This document shows, one piece after another, positions 9,517-20,266 of a DNA stretch of 64,000 nucleotides. The notes beneath the pieces were generated by a model. The model searched no databases, was not told the DNA's origin, and worked only from the letters and a program-made list of their open reading frames with translations. Both the position numbers and the translations under genes were made by a program. The first letter of the stretch is position 1; every line of letters begins with the position of its first letter. This stretch comes from Candidatus Didemnitutus mandela (GTDB taxonomy: Bacteria; Verrucomicrobiota; Verrucomicrobiia; Opitutales; Opitutaceae), in the NCBI GenBank assembly GCA_002591725.1, contig NJAL01000008.1:62001-126000 (forward strand). The letters run 5' to 3'.

Positions 9517-10642
9517 AAGAATTGGCCACCATGGAAATTGCTAGATCCTGGCCTAGGATGCTTCCCCTAAAAGGATAAAGCGTTTTATTTAGTTGCGCTT
9601 CGACTACAGCGCTTTAAGGATGTGTCGACATGCTTCTCTACAAAAAGCGAGGGCAGTGGAATACAAGTTGAATACTTTCAGACACGATAGCTCCTTGCTT
9701 AGCTATGGGGCACCGGCTCTGGAATTCGCTACGGCATACTCCGAGGAAAGGATGGCAGAATCCATAGCCAAAAGAAAAAATGGTGGTTGCGCGGAGGGGA
9801 AACTGCACGCACTATCATTCTCGTTAATTGTCGCTACCCCACCCACATCCATTTAGCTGGGGGAATTCTATCTCCAGAAATGTGGTATTTCGCATTGTAG
9901 CTCTTCCGGTGCCTGAGGAATAAACGATCACTTGGTTATGGTTTGTTGACTAAGTTTTTGAGTCCATTCAAGATAGATTGGTGCGCTGGAATTGGCTGTA
10001 GGAAATCGCCAGTCCGAAGGTCCAAAGTATGGATGGGAAAATGAGTTTTATCGACAGCTGCATCGTCTGATAATCTGTCGTGGCACGCCTTTGCGGTGTC
10101 AGCAAGGATCTGGTAGAATTGGGGGAGGTTAAGACAGGAAATTTTTAATATCGTCTACGTTCCTGACCGACGAAGAGGGTGGCGGATTCCGGACTGACAT
10201 TGCCTGGCTGTTAGTAAGTATGAGATTATCTTGGCTCTGATTAGTTGGTTCTCGAAAGCGAGCCGAATGGGGCTGGATAGCCTCTATGTGGACATTGGCG
10301 GTGTGAGTGCGAGTGGCGACAAGTAGCTCGACGCTATTGCAAAAAAATTCAAGGTGCTCGGTATCTCTGCTCGGTTTGATATGCTGGTGTTGTATTTCGT
10401 CTGGCACACATGGAGCGTAAACGAACCGTTTTTGCGGGAAGACTTAATGTTTCCGTTCGGTCCAGATTGCCCTGCACATCCATAGTTTTTGGGCCCAGAC
10501 ACTTTGCTTGAGCGAAAACAAACTGGTTAGGGTCGTGGTTAGGGTCGCATGATCTCATGCGGCGAAAACCATACGATAAAAATTCCATTCGTTGGCGGAT
10601 GGGCTAAAAAGACAGAAAAGACGGTAAAGACGATAAACTCGG
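9517..10642. other. region between ClC remnant and clpP, probably a decayed gene
   Basis: No intact gene. From about 10590 to 9960 the minus strand gives protein-like text in alternating phases. Pieces include LPAKTVRLRSMCARRNTTPA, FFCNSVELLVATRTHTANVH and LPQFYQILADTAKACHDRLS. This looks like a frameshifted gene of unknown function directly downstream of clpP on the same strand. The clpX that often follows clpP is not recognisable. The part from 9517 to 9950 shows nothing. Confidence 0.35.
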
Positions 10643-11290
10643 TCAGATTTTTTCCACGATCTTATCAGCCAAACCGTAAGCTATTGCTTCCTGAGCGTTC
10701 AGGTAGAAGTCGCGATCAGAGTTAGCGGCGATCTTGGTGATCGGCTGGCCCGATGCATCGGCGAGAATCTGGTTTAGCTCCGCGCGGAGCTTTTCTATCT
10801 CCTTGGCCTGAATATTGATGTCAGAAGCCGGGCCCACCATCCGGCCGGTAATCAACGGCTGGTGGATGAGCACGCGGGCATGGGGATAAATGTAGCGGCG
10901 GCCCTTTTGGGCTGAGCTGAGGAGGATTGAGCCCATCGAAGCGGCTATGCCCGTAACGAAGACGTTTACAGGCGAGCTAATTAGCTTGATGGTGTCGTAA
11001 ACCGCCATGCCAGCGGTTATTGAACCCCCCGGGGTATTCATGTAAAAGGAAATGTCCTTGCCCGGTTCGACGGTTTCTAGATAAAATAGCTTTTCGGTGA
11101 GATCCTTGGCTGATTCGTCGGTTACCGCACCCCAGAGAAAAATTTTTCTTTGTTCGAGGAACTTACTTTGGAGCTGTGCTTCAATTTTCTCTGGTGTCTT
11201 TCCGACCATGGGTTTTTCGTGTTCTTCGTCATCGTCGAGGTGGGACTGGACGGAATTGCGGAAGTCTTGGTGGAGGTTGGAGAGCAGCAT
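10643..11290 (-). CDS. clpP: ATP-dependent Clp protease proteolytic subunit
   Basis: ClpP forms the barrel-shaped serine peptidase that works with ClpX or ClpA to degrade damaged or tagged cytoplasmic proteins. The 215-residue protein carries the full catalytic triad: Ser118 in GIAASMGS, His143 in LIHQP and Asp194 in SDRDFY. These were assigned by alignment spacing with the E. coli enzyme. The MNTPGGSITAGMAVYDT block is also typical. There is an acidic N-terminal extension of about 25 residues (DDDEEHE). Met28 could be an alternative start closer to the usual length. No clpX or tig is recognisable next to it, so it stands alone among decayed DNA. Confidence 0.96.
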   Translation of the reverse strand: MLLSNLHQDFRNSVQSHLDDDEEHEKPMVGKTPEKIEAQLQSKFLEQRKIFLWGAVTDESAKDLTEKLFYLETVEPGKDISFYMNTPGGSITAGMAVYDTIKLISSPVNVFVTGIAASMGSILLSSAQKGRRYIYPHARVLIHQPLITGRMVGPASDINIQAKEIEKLRAELNQILADASGQPITKIAANSDRDFYLNAQEAIAYGLADKIVEKI

Positions 11291-13057
11291 AAGGCGGCAC
11301 TGTTGCCATAACTGGGCTGGTGTAAAACGAAAATCTGCGTGGACAGCCCGATTTTGGATGTTGTCGGTAGTGGATGGAGTTTTGTAAATTTTTGATAGAA
11401 ATTATTCACCAGGCTGGAATCGGCATCCTGGGCGATTTTGACTAGGACGAACAGAATCGAGCAGAATGGGGCTCAGCCGTACGGCAGCCCCGAGGAAACG
11501 TAGGCGTTCCGAAATGAAGCGCGTGAAGAGCAACCCGACGGACACGGCTGCGGTCTTGACCAGGGTTAGCGATTTCGTGCCAGTGCCAAAGTCCTTTGCT
11601 ACGGCCATGGGATAAGCTGGGGGCTCTAGATTGGCGACTGTTGTTAAACGATGATAGGCTGAGCTTGTGTTTGGTGGGATCGCTCAATTCTAAGGCCGGA
11701 TACAATTGCGGCTTTCCTGCAATTCGCGCAGCGATCCTTGAAAAGACTTCGGCAGGCGTGCTGTATCCCAGAGCAGATACACTAAAAGGCCAGGCTTGCG
11801 TGATCATACCGGATAAAATCGAGAGTCAGATCTAAATGAAGGTTTGCGCCAGCCGATTTTTTCCTCCTGCAACTCGAGCACGAGGAGCTTGGCACTGTCG
11901 TGTACTGGTGTACCGTGTAGAACAAATCGCCGCCAAGGCTCCGAAAGGAGTCGAAGGAGCCTGGTTTTGGGGATGTACGAATCCACGCGAGGCGTTGGAA
12001 GGTCAGTAGCGAGAGCGACTTGAGCGGCACATACGGCGAGCAACGCGGTCAGAAGGCAGATTCTGATTGTGAAAAGCACCATGGTGCTGCCGAAAGTGAT
12101 GGTGGCCTACAGCGCCCTGCTTAGCGGAACGATGATTTTGACCGAGGCGATGATGACATAGGGAAGTCTGAGTTCTGTACTAGCGTACTGAGCGCGACCG
12201 CACCAAAAAACAGCCAGACCTTCTTGCAAACGCTATGGCCTGGATAGAGCGAGGTCAGCTTCCCCCCGATGGTTTTTGATCTCGGTGTCGGCGGTGCAGC
12301 CTGTTCCGCTTTCTTCCAACCGCGCTATGCTGAAAAGAATAATAGCTGTCGCGTTACTGGCGTTTTTTTCGGTGAACTGATACGGCAGCCAGGCCTTAAA
12401 ATCTTTGGTGCACATTTGCGAAGCGGCGAACCTGAACCCTGTTGGCACGATGCTGGCGCCGGTGCCATCCGTGCTATTGAGTTGGATTGTGTGGTCTAAG
12501 ATGCCTGGATTGCTGCCAGAGTTCATAGCTGGTCACAGCGATCGGTGCTGTTCCCCCTCCCGGCAATTTTCGGTGTTGAGGAGCTGGGTTCACATTTAAA
12601 AGGTTGGAAGGGCGCCTTCGGTAGCCTGGACTATAAACTAAACTCAAAATTTTCTGAGGTGCATGCTTGTGGTTTGTGGTGTACAAATCGAAAAACCCGC
12701 CGGCGAAAGCGGCCAGCTATCTCCATAGCAGACTTGGGTAATCTGCTTCGTTGCCGGGTATCCAAACGGATGCACGACGATTGCTTCCAGGGTGTTGGAT
12801 ATCGTGGCTGAAGATTCGATGCCGATCGCTCGGTTGAAAGCAGCAATGGCGAAGAAGCCGCGGGCCCTTGGCCAAGTGGCGAATAACAAGGCGGAGGTCA
12901 GTCAGTATGGTGTAACGAACGGAGGATCCATTGAGACGGAAATCAGCGGGGGTTAGACAAAGTTAAAGAAAAAAAAGTCGCTTCCGATCCCTGTGGCGAA
13001 GTCTGCTGGCAGCTTGCGCTTGAGCTATGGCGCGAATTCCGTCTGAAACGTCGCGTT
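11291..13057. other. decayed region between clpP and the ABC permease
   Basis: About 1.8 kb with no intact gene. Besides the possible secreted-protein remnant at 11402-12082, the minus strand from 12890 to 12230 gives phase-shifted protein-like pieces that I could not assign. No periplasmic binding protein for the ABC transporter that follows is recognisable here. No repeats or RNA genes were seen. Confidence 0.35.
11402..12082 (-). pseudogene. possible secreted protein, decayed, unidentified
   Basis: A frame starting at 12082 begins with a convincing signal peptide, MVLFTIRICLLTALLAVCAA, followed by QVALA. It runs for 92 codons before a stop. Further minus-strand frames in other phases continue down to 11402. 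The arrangement suggests a frameshifted gene for an exported protein. I considered a flagellar FlgA-like protein, but the resemblance is too weak to claim. There is no intact neighbour on this strand apart from clpP just downstream. Confidence 0.3.
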
Positions 13058-14143
13058 ATGCGTTTACTTCGTTTGTTACCCCGAGTGCAGGAGAGTGGCT
13101 TGATCATCGTCGTGCTGGTTCTTGGCTTGTTGCTGACGATTTTTAGTGGACAAGTCCGCACGCCTGTCTTTGAACTCAGTGCCGATGGTTCGCGGCATCA
13201 CGTGTTCGCCAGGAGTGTTGCTGGCGAACGTGCTCCGGCGTTTGCGGAAAAAAACAAATTTCTCAACGCCCAGAATCTCGCTCAACTTGCGAAAGATAGC
13301 AGTTTTATCGCGATCATAGCCGTTGGGATGTCTATTGTGATAATCTCTGGTGGAATTGACTTGTCCGTGGGAGCGATCTATGCTCTTGCTTCCGTATTGG
13401 GAGCGATGGCGTTTCACCACTTTGGTCCGGAAGGAGGGACGGCGGCTCCGGGATTTGGCGTCTTGGCTGGTATGCTCGCTTGCTTGGGCACGGCTGCGGT
13501 TTGTGGCCTTGCTAACGGCGCCTTAATCGTGGCGTTGCGCGTACACCCGTTTATTATCACGCTCGGCGCGATGGCAATTTTGCGTGGCATTGCGTTTGTG
13601 GTTACGAAAGGACAGTCGGTGGGCGGATTCCCTGAGCCATTTCGCAATCTCGTGCGTTTCGAAATCAATGGCCTCAGCCTTGTGCCGCTTGCGGTGATGC
13701 TGTTTGTTGGATTTGTCGGTTGGATTTTTCTGTCACGATTAGCTATCGGCCGGCGCGTCTATGCAGTTGGTGGTAACGAACTGGCGTCGCGCTTCAGCGG
13801 TATTCACGTTGGTACTGTGAAGGTCGTCGTATATTTGATTTCTGGAATCACGGCGGGCATTGCTGCGCTGCTTTCGATTGGTTACTATGGAGCGGCCACG
13901 TCCGGCGACGGCCAGGGCTACGAGTTGAGTGTCATTGCTGCTGCAGTTGTGGGCGGAGCTAGCCTCACTGGTGGGCGGGGCACGGCGCTCGGCGCAATCC
14001 TCGGCGCGCTTGTGATTCAGATGATTTCCAGCGGTATTGTTATTCTTGGTATCGATCAAAATTACAGCCAGATCATCATCGGTTTCGTAGTCGTTGCGGC
14101 GGTCGTGCTCGACAATGTCAACACTTGGCTCGGGCAACGGTAG
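13058..14143 (+). CDS. CUT2-type ABC transporter permease (RbsC-like)
   Basis: Inner-membrane permease of an importer of the ribose/xylose/galactose class. The 361-residue protein has about ten hydrophobic segments. The family signature SGGIDLSVGAIYALASV lies near residues 96-112, and a second conserved part, VIAAAVVGGASLTGGRGT, lies near 289-306. An extra hydrophilic periplasmic segment (residues 35-75) precedes the first core domain, as in longer Verrucomicrobia-type homologues. The matching ATPase follows 45 bases downstream in the same direction. No substrate-binding protein gene is recognisable on either side, so the substrate is unknown. The adjacent guanine deaminase and xanthine dehydrogenase remnant make a purine nucleoside or its sugar possible, but that is inference. 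Confidence 0.9.
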   Translation: MRLLRLLPRVQESGLIIVVLVLGLLLTIFSGQVRTPVFELSADGSRHHVFARSVAGERAPAFAEKNKFLNAQNLAQLAKDSSFIAIIAVGMSIVIISGGIDLSVGAIYALASVLGAMAFHHFGPEGGTAAPGFGVLAGMLACLGTAAVCGLANGALIVALRVHPFIITLGAMAILRGIAFVVTKGQSVGGFPEPFRNLVRFEINGLSLVPLAVMLFVGFVGWIFLSRLAIGRRVYAVGGNELASRFSGIHVGTVKVVVYLISGITAGIAALLSIGYYGAATSGDGQGYELSVIAAAVVGGASLTGGRGTALGAILGALVIQMISSGIVILGIDQNYSQIIIGFVVVAAVVLDNVNTWLGQR

Positions 14144-14188
14144 CTCGCGCGATAATCAGGCACGGCTTATTAAAATAAAAGACGCCAC

Positions 14189-15688
14189 ATGGCCTTTCTC
14201 GAATTCTACCACATTACGAAACGGTTTCCCGGTGTGCTCGCCTTAGACGACGTCAGCGTTTCGGTGGAGCTGGGTACCTGCCACGCCTTGATCGGCGAGA
14301 ACGGTGCGGGCAAAAGCACGTTGGGAAAAATTCTCGCGGGTGTTTATACGGCTGATGCAGGCGAACTGCATTTTGATGGCCGTGCCGTCAGACTGGCAAC
14401 GCCGCTGGAAGCGCGCACGCTAGGGGTTGCGATGGTACATCAGGAACTCGCCTTCTGTTCAAACCTGAGTGTGGCCGAAAACCTTTGCCTGGGTGACCTG
14501 CCGCGAAACTGGCTTGGTTGGATCGATCGGGCCGAATTGCACCGTCAGGCCTCCGAGCGTTTGGCCAGTATCAATGCGTCAATCGATCCCGATGCGCTAA
14601 TTAGCTCGCTCTCTACCGGGCAAGAGCAGCTGGTGCAAATCGCCGCTGCGGTTGGTACAGGAGCACAGGTGATCGTGATGGACGAACCGACAAGCTCACT
14701 TTCGCTTGGCGAGATGCGCGAGTTATTCCGGCTTGTGCGCGAGTTAAAAGTCCGTGGTATCACGATCATCTATGTTTCTCACCGTATGGAGGAATTGTTC
14801 GCTTTGTGCGATAATATCACTGTGTTGCGCGACGGTCGGCATGTGGCGACGGAGGCGATTGCCGCTACGACGCCCCAGCGGGTGGTTGCGCAGATGATTG
14901 GGCGGGAACTTTTGGTTCAAAACCCAGCGCACCTCATCAAGACGCCTGGCGAGGTAAAACTGCGAGTTCATAGTCTGGACAACCCGAAGCATTTTAGTAA
15001 TGTGAGCTTTGAGGTGCGGGCCGGGGAAATTGTGGGTATGGCTGGGCTCGTGGGCGCAGGGCGGAGTGAGGTAGCCCAGGCGATCCTCGGTCTTGATCCG
15101 CAGGCGCAGGGCGCCGTGGATGTGCAGGGTAAACGACTGACGGCGCAATCGATCGATTCTGCCCTAGCTGCGGGCATCGGTTTGTTGCCGGAAGATCGCA
15201 AGCGCCAAGGGCTTGTGCTTGGCTTGAACTGCCGAGAAAACACATCTCTTGCGGCACTGCCACTGCTTACGGTGGCCGGCTGGGTACAGCGCGGACAGGA
15301 AAAGTCGCTGGTGAAAAAATTCTCCGCCCGCTTGCGGGTGAAAACACCCTCGAGCGAGACTTGCGTGTCGACGCTGAGCGGCGGAAACCAGCAAAAAATC
15401 GCGCTTGCGAAGTGGCTAGCGCGTGATTGCGGCGTGTTGATTGTTGATGAGCCCACGCGCGGAATCGATGTAGGTGCGAAGGCGGAAATTTATCACTTAC
15501 TCGACGAGCTCGCCGGAGAAGGTTGCGCGATTCTTATGATTTCTTCGGAGTTGCCCGAGTTAATCGGCCTGTGCACACGCATTCTGGTCATGCGCGAAGG
15601 GCTGGTCGTGGGCGAGGTGCCACGCGTCGACTTCAGCGAGGCGCGGCTGATGGAGTTGATGGCCGGCGTCAGTAGCGAGGCGGCGTAG
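14189..15688 (+). CDS. CUT2-type sugar ABC transporter ATP-binding protein (RbsA/MglA-like)
   Basis: Cytoplasmic ATPase with two fused nucleotide-binding domains, 499 residues, which is typical of the ribose/galactose class. The first domain has Walker A GENGAGKST at residues 36-44, signature-like LSTGQEQL and Walker B VIVMDEPTSSL. The second domain has LSGGNQQK and VLIVDEPTRGID with a degenerate Walker A (GLVGAGRSE), as is normal for this family. It follows the permease by 45 bases and is probably co-transcribed. The frame is undamaged, which suggests the importer still works if a binding protein is encoded elsewhere. The convergent guaD gene ends 11 bases after this stop. Confidence 0.93.
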   Translation: MAFLEFYHITKRFPGVLALDDVSVSVELGTCHALIGENGAGKSTLGKILAGVYTADAGELHFDGRAVRLATPLEARTLGVAMVHQELAFCSNLSVAENLCLGDLPRNWLGWIDRAELHRQASERLASINASIDPDALISSLSTGQEQLVQIAAAVGTGAQVIVMDEPTSSLSLGEMRELFRLVRELKVRGITIIYVSHRMEELFALCDNITVLRDGRHVATEAIAATTPQRVVAQMIGRELLVQNPAHLIKTPGEVKLRVHSLDNPKHFSNVSFEVRAGEIVGMAGLVGAGRSEVAQAILGLDPQAQGAVDVQGKRLTAQSIDSALAAGIGLLPEDRKRQGLVLGLNCRENTSLAALPLLTVAGWVQRGQEKSLVKKFSARLRVKTPSSETCVSTLSGGNQQKIALAKWLARDCGVLIVDEPTRGIDVGAKAEIYHLLDELAGEGCAILMISSELPELIGLCTRILVMREGLVVGEVPRVDFSEARLMELMAGVSSEAA

Positions 15689-15699
15689 GAATTGCTCGA

Positions 15700-16170
15700 T
15701 CAATAACGCATTTTTCCCGTTTTGTCTGCCCAAGCGCGAAAAGTAGTGAGCGCCTCGTTGCGCAGGAGCGACTTCATGGTGATCGAGCGTTCCTCCATCG
15801 GCAGTGGGACCTGGCGGTAAATAAAATCATCGTCAAATCCGATGGCTGCCGCGTCTTGGCGTGTGTTGGCGTAGAAAACCGTCGGAATGCGTGCCCAGTA
15901 AATCGCCGAGAGGCACATCGGACAAGGCTCGCAGCTTGTGTAAAGCTCACAATCGGTGAGCTGAAACGTCTGTAACCGCGTGCAGGCATTTCGGATCGCC
16001 GTGATCTCGGCGTGGGCTGTCGGGTCGTTGGTGGAGGTGACGCGGTTGTTGCCGCGGCCAATGACTTTGCTACAGCACACAACAACGCATCCAAAGGGGC
16101 CGCCCTGGCCGGTGCGCATACTGTCCTCGGCTGCTTTGATCGCTTCCTTCATGAACTGGTTCTGACTCAT
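15700..16170 (-). CDS. guaD: guanine deaminase (cytidine deaminase-like fold)
   Basis: This enzyme deaminates guanine to xanthine. The zinc site is complete: His and Glu in PTAHAEITAIRNA, and the two cysteines in SCEPCPMCLSAIYWAR. The text NDPTAHAEITAIRNAC, FDDDFIYRQVPLPMEER and the closing FRAWADK-x-Tyr segment resemble Bacillus GuaD rather than tRNA adenosine deaminase. The last Tyr sits at the extreme C-terminus, as expected for domain-swapped GuaD. An ATG at 16170 gives 156 residues, close to the family length. An in-frame start at 16200 would add ten residues that do not look conserved. It is convergent with the ABC transporter. A decayed xanthine dehydrogenase gene lies nearby on the other strand. 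Confidence 0.88.
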   Translation of the reverse strand: MSQNQFMKEAIKAAEDSMRTGQGGPFGCVVVCCSKVIGRGNNRVTSTNDPTAHAEITAIRNACTRLQTFQLTDCELYTSCEPCPMCLSAIYWARIPTVFYANTRQDAAAIGFDDDFIYRQVPLPMEERSITMKSLLRNEALTTFRAWADKTGKMRY

Positions 16171-16200
16171 GTCGTGAATGAAAAGGCCGCTGGTGCGCAA

Positions 16201-17049
16201 GGCTAGCCTGATTACACTTTTAACTCTGGTGGTGGTAGCGTAGCCCGCCCGAGAGCTGCTAGCTTAGAGCTCGCGGACAACCATGGAAGCTATGAATTCC
16301 TATCCGATGACCGGCGACTTCGAAAAACACGGGTCGATAAACGAGCGTTTTGCGACTGTCCTTACGCCCAAGGTGTCTTTGTGGCCCAGTTGGCCAAGAA
16401 GTTTGATAGTTGCTGGTGGGAGTCGTTTTGCCATCCGCGGTGCTTAGCAAAAGGAGCTTGATGCCGGCAAGCTGCTCTATTTTCTTTCGGGGACCTGCGC
16501 ACCCAGATCACTGGTCCGGTCGACCGCAAGATTATCACGAACACGCTCAACCCGGGCGAGAAAACGTTGATAGGCGATTTCAAGACGAGAGTTCGCCCAC
16601 GTATAAAAGCGGCACCGATGGCTGGATAAATCTGCGCGATGCTCATCATCTGCAAGGCTGGTACTTGGCTGAAAAACACGTTTTTCTCGACGGGATTCCG
16701 GTCTCCTGACCGGTTTTAAATTTTTGTTTCTATTTTCTCCATAATGTCAGGGGAACTCATTGCGTGCGGCAGCGGCTCGTATTTCTATCTATCTAAGATG
16801 GAAATCTATTTCGAAATGCGGTTATGGAATGACAGTTTTGTCGAAGTACAGTTCGCTCTCGAACTGCCGCTTGGCACGGTGTACCACACGATGCATGATG
16901 GATGCGATCTTTGCCATCTTCGAGGCTCTACAAATTTCGTCGACATACTTCCGGTCGGAACTTGCGGCCGATGGGACTACATTTTCTCGTTCCTGAAGAA
17001 GTTTTCGTGTTACGGCATACCATTATCCAAGCAGAGCCAGGTGACGATG
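16201..17049. other. decayed region upstream of the xdhB remnant
   Basis: No intact gene. Plus-strand pieces such as GTDGWINLRDAHHLQGWYL (about 16610) and FVEVQFALELPLGTVYHTMH (about 16830) look like former coding DNA in different phases. They may include the lost N-terminal part of the xanthine dehydrogenase subunit or a separate gene. I could not identify them. Confidence 0.35.
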
Positions 17050-18440
17050 ACGGTCACCGTCTATACAGGTTTTGTTGCCTGCATGTAACAAAAATCTGCT
17101 ACCGCGCGCATGTGATGGACGGCATGGTTCCGGCTCAGATTTTAATAAAAGGCGATCCGACGGGAAACGAGGGCCAACTGGGAAAGGTGCTAGCCGACAA
17201 AGAGCGCGAAACTAGCGGCGGCTACGATAACACCTGGGCTACACATCTTGGACTTGTTCCTGTGGCGGGCGGTATAGGCTTTTGACAAATACATGCCACA
17301 GCCGAAGCAGACAAAGACGACGCTGTTGTCATTAGCTTTTCGACGCAGTACCGGTCTGGAGTTCAGATGAACGTGTACAAAGTGCTCGGGCTACCGAAGA
17401 ATAAAGTCATTGTGCAGACACCGCGCGTGGGCGATTTTTTCCGTGGCAAGGAGATGCAGAACAATGTGTATTGCCTGCATCGCTGCGATGGCGGCGCGGG
17501 CTGGTGGTGACGCTGGTTAGGTTCTGGGTTTTGTTTACGCTGACGCATTGTGCATTCGAAGGCTGGAGTGCTCGCAAACATTTACCGAGATGCATGGTGC
17601 AAGTGAATCACGGCGATACCGAAAATGAGACAGAAACTTTTGACGAAGTTTTTGGTGTCGTGATTCGCGAGCTAGGTTTCCCGACCGAGACGGTTCGCGT
17701 GATGTTGACTAGGATAGACAAGGTGCCGAACACCTATACGCTGGCAGCCTCGAGCGGCTCCGATCTCGATCGCACGGCTGTGGTGAATGCGTGCACGACG
17801 TTTCGCGTGCCGTCTTTGCGGGGTGTGTATGAAAGCTTCATTGCGAACGCGTGCAGCTATCGACGACGATATTTTATTTAATGCCGTCTATCGCGTCGAG
17901 CTGGTAAAAGATCGAATGGCGTCCTTCGGCTTGCTATTCCTGTAGCGCTGCGGTGGCCGAGTTAAAGGTCGATTGATATTTTGAGATACAGCGGATACGG
18001 TACATTGATATCACGCACGATGTTGGCGATTCTCTAAATCCTGGTATCGACCGAGGGATGCTTGGTGCAGAGCATGGGCTGGCTGGCGAGCGAGGAACTG
18101 AAATGGGACGCCAAAGGTGCGACTGCTGACGTACAGCGCAAGCACGTGTCGAATTCTGGCGATAGGTGAGACGCTTGGTGGAGTTCAACTGTTACACTTT
18201 CCCCGCAAGCTACGCAGGAGGGAACGATTCATGGCAATAAAGCGGTCGCCAAGCCGCCATCCATGTTCGCTATTTTGGCTTGCCTGAGCACTATTCCCCA
18301 AGTTAGGCTATCCGAAGCGTGGTGAAAAGACACGCGTTAATTTTCGAACTACCTGGCCAAGACGTCGATGACTAGCCCTGAGTGTGCCGGTCCTGTGAAG
18401 GTGGAAGCCGCTTTCGAAAAGGAGACGCGGGAGCGCTAGC
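17050..18440 (+). pseudogene. xdhB: xanthine dehydrogenase molybdopterin-binding subunit, decayed
   Basis: The intact subunit oxidises hypoxanthine and xanthine to urate at a molybdenum centre. Plus-strand pieces match the family in order: FSTQYRSGVQMNVYKVLGLP at about 17338, then NHGDTENETETFDEVFGVVI at about 17604, DKVPNTYTLAASSGSDLDRT near 17718, and NPGIDRGMLGAEHGLAG near 18040. They lie in several frames. The middle of the protein, roughly 300 residues between the second and third of these regions' usual positions, is missing. The conserved GGGFGGKE metal-site motif reads RVGDFFRGKE. It is clearly non-functional. With guaD still intact, guanine breakdown would stop at xanthine. Confidence 0.88.
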
Positions 18441-20266
18441 GGAAGGCGGGTTTAGGCGCCTAGCTCTCAAAAATACAGAGAAGCACAAAGAAGAAAGCGT
18501 TGGTCAGCAGCAACCACTGCGGACGTGGCAACAATGTTTTAACCAAGCATATTGGAGAACAAGACTCCGCGGGAAGCTCGAAGTTTAAAAAAGGGCTTAG
18601 GGAGGAATAGGGGAAAGCTTCTACCGTGTGTCTTGCAATGCGAGCTAGCCGAGTTCGAGAAAGTGTCTGGCAAATCATGCCGACGTGGTTTTCCTAATTT
18701 AATTCAATCGGACTGGACGGGTTCTAGCAAACGTGGAAACCATATCAAATTTACTGACGATGTTTTCGGTTTCTTCAAACGCCGGCGCCTCGCGGATGCT
18801 ATCGGCGAAAAAACAGTAGATGTGGTTGCTGATCCCGACCGGATTGGCGAAAGTTCAAAATACAGGTCGTCAGTTTTTCGCTTGCAGCGCCGGTTCCTTT
18901 ACCGAGTTGGCGCTGGGCGGAAAAATAGATCCTCTCCCGGTTCGGTGGTGTTGCTGGGAAGTTCACAACCCGCCCCGCTAGAGTAGCGTGGCTGGCGTAC
19001 GAGAAAAAATCTCTGGGCGACATTTAGCACGATGACATGTACCCATTCAGATTCTTCCATGACTTAGTAAAGTTCGACAATTTCCCCGTTGGGAGCGGCT
19101 TGACGCGGATCGGTACGGAGACGAAATCGATCTCTCGCGATGTACATTGCGAGAGAAGGGGTTTTCCCAAGGTTTCATAAATTGGAGACTGTACTGCGCA
19201 GGCTGGTTGCACTCAGTGAGTGCAGTTGGGCGGAGATGCTGAGAACGATTTCAGCATGAGGAAATTGTAGCCAAAGTCGAGACAGAAAAAATAATGGGAA
19301 TGTGCCGTTCGTTTTAGCGCGAGACCTTTGACGGCCGTCTTGCGGTGGAGAGTTTCGGCTTTGGTATCGATGCCGACTGCACCGATGAATGGAAAACTCT
19401 CCTCGGAGAATGGCGCGTTGCAGATAGGCCGTTTGCTTGTATCGTCCTTGGTGAGGCAAAGCAAAATGCGTGAGTAGGATTTTGGGTACGAACGCGGTAG
19501 GTGAGAGAGCGCAAGTTGGATGCGCGGGCAGGGAGTCGAGCTAGTCGCGTCGCGGATCGACCTCCGTGAGCTGGCAATCGGGTAGGACAAGCACGGGCAT
19601 AAGTACCTATGCCGAAAATCCAGACCGGTGAATGGGTGCTGCTGCCTATCGCCCACATACGGCTCGAAATATAGTTTTACTGAGCTCTCGCACACTATAC
19701 CGACGTTGGTTTTTAAAGCTCGGCTTACCAGGTTGGGTGTGGGTTCTTTCTCAGTAAGGATTTTTTTGCGAGTTCGATGGCTTGTGCTTTAACTTTACTG
19801 CTCCCTGCCGTTTCAGCGATAAAACTTTGGACTGTGGCGAGCATTTCCCTCTACATTTTGTAGAGTCCTGCCGAGCCCCCTAGACGAATGTGCCGATGCT
19901 GGATTCGGTGTTTTGTCTCTAAAGCGCAGCAATTTGCTCGTTATAGTGAATTCAGGAAGTTAGCGCGGTTATTCGCACGTTGCGCTCTAAAGGGGCACTT
20001 TTTAGTTGGAAACCGGTGCGCCAAGGAGGGTATCGACGAACCGGTAATACGATTTTTGGCACGTTTATTATCCGGCCACTTCGATCGCGTTGCCGCTGCA
20101 AACGATGTCGATCGAGTTTCATTCGCCGGTGGATTTCTCGCTAACGGGTTCCTGATGATTGAATTGGGGCATTTTTGTATCGATCGGAGTGGAGAGCTTT
20201 TCAAAAAAGGCGGCTCCTAGCTATCGGCAGCTTGGTGCTTGAGTTGAACTGTGTGGGGAAAGATGA
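18441..20266. other. decayed region, no gene assigned
   Basis: Phase-shifted frames occur on both strands, up to 160 codons on the minus strand (19213-19695). One minus-strand piece near 19060-19150, REIDFVSVPIRVKPLPTGKL, resembles the repeat junctions of BatD-type proteins, which would make a second, decayed BatD-like gene possible. This is a weak hint only. I see no repeats, RNA genes or mobile elements. Confidence 0.3.

Noticed and set aside
11402..12890. Flagellar flgA/flgG remnants on the minus strand.
   Set aside because: A signal peptide and a few suggestive words exist, but no stretch matched FlgA or FlgG well enough to name.
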